64,000 nucleotides of DNA from Liquidambar formosana (lineage: Eukaryota > Streptophyta > Magnoliopsida > Saxifragales > Altingiaceae), in assembly GCA_039720395.1 (NCBI GenBank), contig CM077822.1, positions 18,372,589 through 18,436,588 of the forward strand, written 5' to 3'. A model generated the notes under the pieces. It did no database searches, was not told the DNA's origin, and saw only the letters and a list, made by a program, of their open reading frames with translations. Below, piece after piece: positions 61,732 through 64,000 of the stretch. How positions within the stretch are numbered: the stretch's first letter is position 1; every line of letters begins with the position of its first letter. The translations under genes were made by a program, and so were the position numbers.

Positions 61732-62369
61732 TAACGGAGACCCACGTTCAGTGCACCAGTAGCCCCTGTTTTTGTCCCGCCATTGTCATATCTTCTTCAT
61801 CGAATTATTAATCAGAGTTCGCAGTTTTTTTTTATTATTTTATTATCTTGGGTCCATTAATCACCATTGCTTCAACAAAGTTCGAATTTTTTTTAAAACA
61901 TGCATCGATAAAAATCAAAGCTTTAAAGAAAAAAAAATCGATTTTGATCACATACCCACTGCTGCCGTGCGATCTGGGAACGGTGCTCCGTAGGCCGGTA
62001 TAGGATCTCCGGTATGGCGTTCGGAGGAAGCTGGGGGTCCCACCTGTTGATGACGAAGCCATCGTCATCTCTGCGTACTCGTTTGGGTGCCATTTCTGTC
62101 GATGGAAGCTTCGGGTATGTTGGCAATAAAGTTACAGGGAACGAAGATTAGGAGGGAGTTTGGGTAGAGGAGAAGGGAAATGGAGAAGTGGAGAATCTGA
62201 GGAGGGGGAAGGGTTTTGAATGCAAAGCTGTTAGGGAAAGACAGAAAGACTGTGAGAGGTTTGGGTAATATGGAAAACCTTCGCCGGAGACGAAGGGTTG
62301 TAAGCTTGAAAGATGATGGTGAAGAAAACGACACCGTCCCGGTTATTGTGTGAAAAATTAAAACACTGT

Positions 62370-62434
62370 TGCGTACGCATATAGGATCCTTGCGCACGTA
62401 GGCCGCACACGCAATGATGACTTGTGCGTACGCA
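62370..62434. promoter_or_regulatory. TGCGTACGCA cluster upstream of the PMD gene
   Basis: Exact copies at 62370-62379 and 62425-62434; variant TGCGCACGTA at 62390-62399. About 280 bp upstream of the PMD gene's ATG on the minus strand. Confidence 0.7.
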
Positions 62435-62504
62435 TTTGCATGATTTTGCTTGACTATAAACCAGCGGCAATATTGACACATAATTTGTAGTTAAGTCTCG
62501 ACTT

Positions 62505-62930
62505 GATACCAGACCTTTGTAAGGGTCCAAATTTAAATACCCGACCTTCGTTAAGGTCCGAAAATCATGACCGTTCTTCAAAATCACCCGATTTGGGCCT
62601 CCGTTGAGGTCAACCCTATTTGTAGGGTCCGATACTGCTGACTTGGGCCTCTGTTGAGGTCAGCCCTCTTTATAGGGTCCGATACTGTCGACTTGGGCCT
62701 CCGTTGAGGTCAACCCTATTTGTAGGGTCCGATACTGCTGACTTGGGCCTCCGTTGAGGTCAACCCTATTTGTAGGGTCCGATATGACGATTTGGGCCTC
62801 TGTTGAGGTCAGCCCTCTTTATAGGGTCCGACATCACCTGAAATCACTTATGTGGGCCTCTGCTGAGGTCAACCTTCGCTATAGGGTTCGATAACGCCTT
62901 ATTGCCCTTCGTCAAGGACAGTTCCTCATA
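62505..62930 (+). repeat. 50-bp tandem repeat array before the 3' LTR
   Basis: Units beginning TTGGGCCTC at 62592, 62642, 62692, 62742 and about 62791 have a 50-bp period; decayed units precede and follow. Each unit holds two small inverted repeats: CCTC..GAGG and ACCCTA-TTTG-TAGGGT. Tandem arrays in this position are known for Tat-lineage elements and can seed satellite DNA. Confidence 0.92.
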
Positions 62931-63168
62931 AGCCCGAGATGGCTATTTTCTTTAACTCATACATTTATACCCCACAGCACTGCCCAGGTAAACTTTTATT
63001 TTTGCACGAACTACGGCGGGTTTGATCCCTTCCAAAAGGTACGTAGGTAGTTGGGTGATTCCTAACTCGACCCATTGCATTGTTTATATTTTGATTTCGA
63101 TTTGGTCAGTCGGTAAAAATGGACGGATCTAGGAAGTCTTCCGATATTACTCACAAGCGAGTATGATC

Positions 63169-63178
63169 GAAAGAGGGG
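63169..63178 (+). promoter_or_regulatory. Polypurine tract
   Basis: GAAAGAGGGG ends four bases before the 3' LTR and is the expected plus-strand primer site for reverse transcription. Confidence 0.85.
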
Positions 63179-63182
63179 CAAC

Positions 63183-64000
63183 TGTAGACACCCCATTTTG
63201 TACCGTCCAATCAGATGTGAGATCACTCGAGTTGGAATCCCGATGATGAGGTTTATTGTGCGCCTCGAGAAATCGATAAAGCAATTCCTAACGAGACGCT
63301 TAGATTGCAAGTTGAAAATTTCTCTGTATACCTTACACGTACGCATATGGTTCTAATGCGTACGCAACGGTAAAGTATGCGTACGCATCATCTGTCACTT
63401 CCCCATTTTCCAGCATCAATGTTTTCACCCAAGTCTGATCAGCATGGGGTAGAGAGAAAAGATTTCGGCGATCACTTGAATTTGAAAGGTATGGGGAACA
63501 AAACAAGGGAACCAGCCGGTTGCTGATTTCCTGGGTCGCACAGGTATGATTTTGGTTTTAGTGAAGAGAACCGACTTACCGCAGTCTATAAATAAAGACT
63601 CTTCTGAATAGAGAAGGGGGTTCAGAAAAATCATTCGAGTGAATAACATGGAAATATTGAGAAATCAGTGAGAAAAACCAGTCAGAAACTTAGGGAGAAA
63701 AAGAAATGAAATCATCCATCAAACAAATGCCCAAACACTAGAAAACCAGAAAGAAACCAAGGGAATTTACAGCTGCAATCTAAGGCGATAAGGTGGGAAT
63801 TGTTGCATCGATATCAGAGGCACTCAAACCTGAGGGTAAGTTATTCTCATTCTAAAGTTTATTATTCTTGCTTTTAACACTAAAGAATACATCAAGGATT
63901 AACTACGATATACCCAGTAGATAGGTATCATTAATTATTTTGTTACTTGGTACGGACCGGATAGTCGCCGGGTCGGAAATCCCAGACTTTGAACTCAAAT
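63183..64000 (+). repeat. 3' LTR of the giant element, first 818 bp
   Basis: Begins TGTAGACACCCCATTTTGTA as the 5' LTR does. It carries the TATAAATA box at 63587-63594 and motif copies at 63357-63366 and 63378-63387 plus CACGTACGCA at 63336. One 13-bp motif unit present in the 5' LTR (around 46837-46849) is absent here. The rest lies beyond the window. Confidence 0.93.

Larger units (their letters stand above)
59266..62093 (-). pseudogene. Antisense plant mobile domain (PMD) gene, six exons, decayed
   Basis: Exons 62093-61956, 61070-60438, 60335-60234, 60152-59811, 59733-59581 and 59496-59266, all phase 0, about 532 aa. The start is MAPKRVRRDDDGFVINRWD. Exon 2 has the PMD (aminotransferase-like) core: LALAERWWDTTHTFHIAG, YDFYRLTGLRMRG and YGWGSAVLSHLYA. 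The C-terminus is acidic (a DSDSDDDDDDGDGDEE run) then Gly/Arg/Ser-rich. PMD proteins include Arabidopsis MAIN and MAIL1, needed for transposon silencing, and PMDs carried by transposons. Lesions: TGA at 60642-60644 in exon 2 and no AG acceptor at exons 3 and 4. A 53-nt A-run sits in intron 2. Exon borders 3-4 are inferred from frame and similarity. Confidence 0.75.
46653..64000 (+). mobile_element. Giant Tat/Ogre-type Ty3/gypsy retrotransposon (3' LTR cut by window end)
   Basis: In order: 5' LTR 46653-48358, PBS 48360, long leader with an antisense ORF, gag-PR-RT-RH-aRH-INT 50817-57176, two antisense genes 57343-62093, 50-bp tandem array, polypurine tract 63169-63178, and 3' LTR from 63183. 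The internal region is 14.8 kb, so the whole should be about 18.2 kb. The second, archaeal-type RNase H between RH and INT is diagnostic of the Tat lineage. The compared LTR parts differ by about a dozen substitutions in 800 bp, nearly all transitions, so insertion is fairly recent. It sits in a family-B LTR; the left target copy should be TAGGG (46648-46652). Confidence 0.93.

Noticed and set aside
46806..62434. TGCGTACGCA as a CRISPR-like array or as the seed RY element (CATGCATG) bound by B3 factors
   Set aside because: Spacing is irregular and this is plant DNA, so not CRISPR; the core GCGTACGC differs from the RY core. B3 binding is not excluded but is not supported by sequence alone.

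Overview
The window is nuclear DNA of a flowering plant, most likely a woody core eudicot. The chalcone synthase at 11.8-14.1 kb has the standard plant two-exon structure, and by eye its protein looks closest to asterid/Ericales enzymes (low confidence on order). The window is A+T-rich, full of long A/T runs, and at least half of it is transposable elements, several nested in one another.

Layout. 1-11.5 kb is intergenic, with two Mutator-type MITEs and a SINE. 11.6-14.1 kb holds an intact chalcone synthase gene with a recognisable light/MYB-type promoter. 14.1-17.2 kb is intergenic. 17.2-21.4 kb is a non-autonomous hAT transposon (8-bp target duplication) interrupted by a non-autonomous LTR retrotransposon (5-bp target duplication, initiator-Met primer site) that carries an intronless fragment of a PDS5 cohesin-cofactor gene. 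21.7-30.1 kb (minus strand) is a 13-exon copy of the ribosome-biogenesis gene WDR12, which I read as a recent unprocessed pseudogene: one frameshift, one nonsense codon and one destroyed splice acceptor, with all other exon phases intact. Its 5' flank carries a LINE fragment (30.4-36.1 kb) split by a 4.2-kb Pack-MULE with a 9-bp target duplication; the Pack-MULE holds the last exon of an NPF (NRT1/PTR) transporter gene. 36.1-41.9 kb is very A+T-rich non-coding DNA with one solo LTR. 41.9-46.65 kb holds two related LTRs lying head to head.

The second of those LTRs is interrupted by a giant Ty3/gypsy element of the Tat/Ogre type (46,653 to beyond the window end, expected about 18.2 kb). It has a 1,706-bp 5' LTR, a PBS, a gag-PR-RT-RH-aRH-INT frame broken by two TGA codons, a 50-bp tandem array, a polypurine tract and the first 818 bp of the 3' LTR. 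It also carries three antisense genes: a coiled-coil ORF in the 5' leader, an intact two-exon DUF7745-like gene, and a decayed six-exon plant mobile domain (PMD) gene.

The most striking unexplained signal is the perfect palindrome TGCGTACGCA. I count 21 exact copies plus about 20 one- or two-base variants in this element, all in non-coding parts: both LTRs, the 5' flanks of the DUF7745 and PMD genes, and the first intron of each. I saw none in gag-pol or in antisense exons. One 13-bp motif unit differs between the two LTRs, so copy number is still changing. A related solo LTR at 38.2-39.8 kb carries the same motif. The arrangement resembles the short-motif clusters through which VANDAL transposons are recognised by their own VANC anti-silencing proteins, and suggests (inference only) a retrotransposon-encoded self-recognition system using the antisense products.
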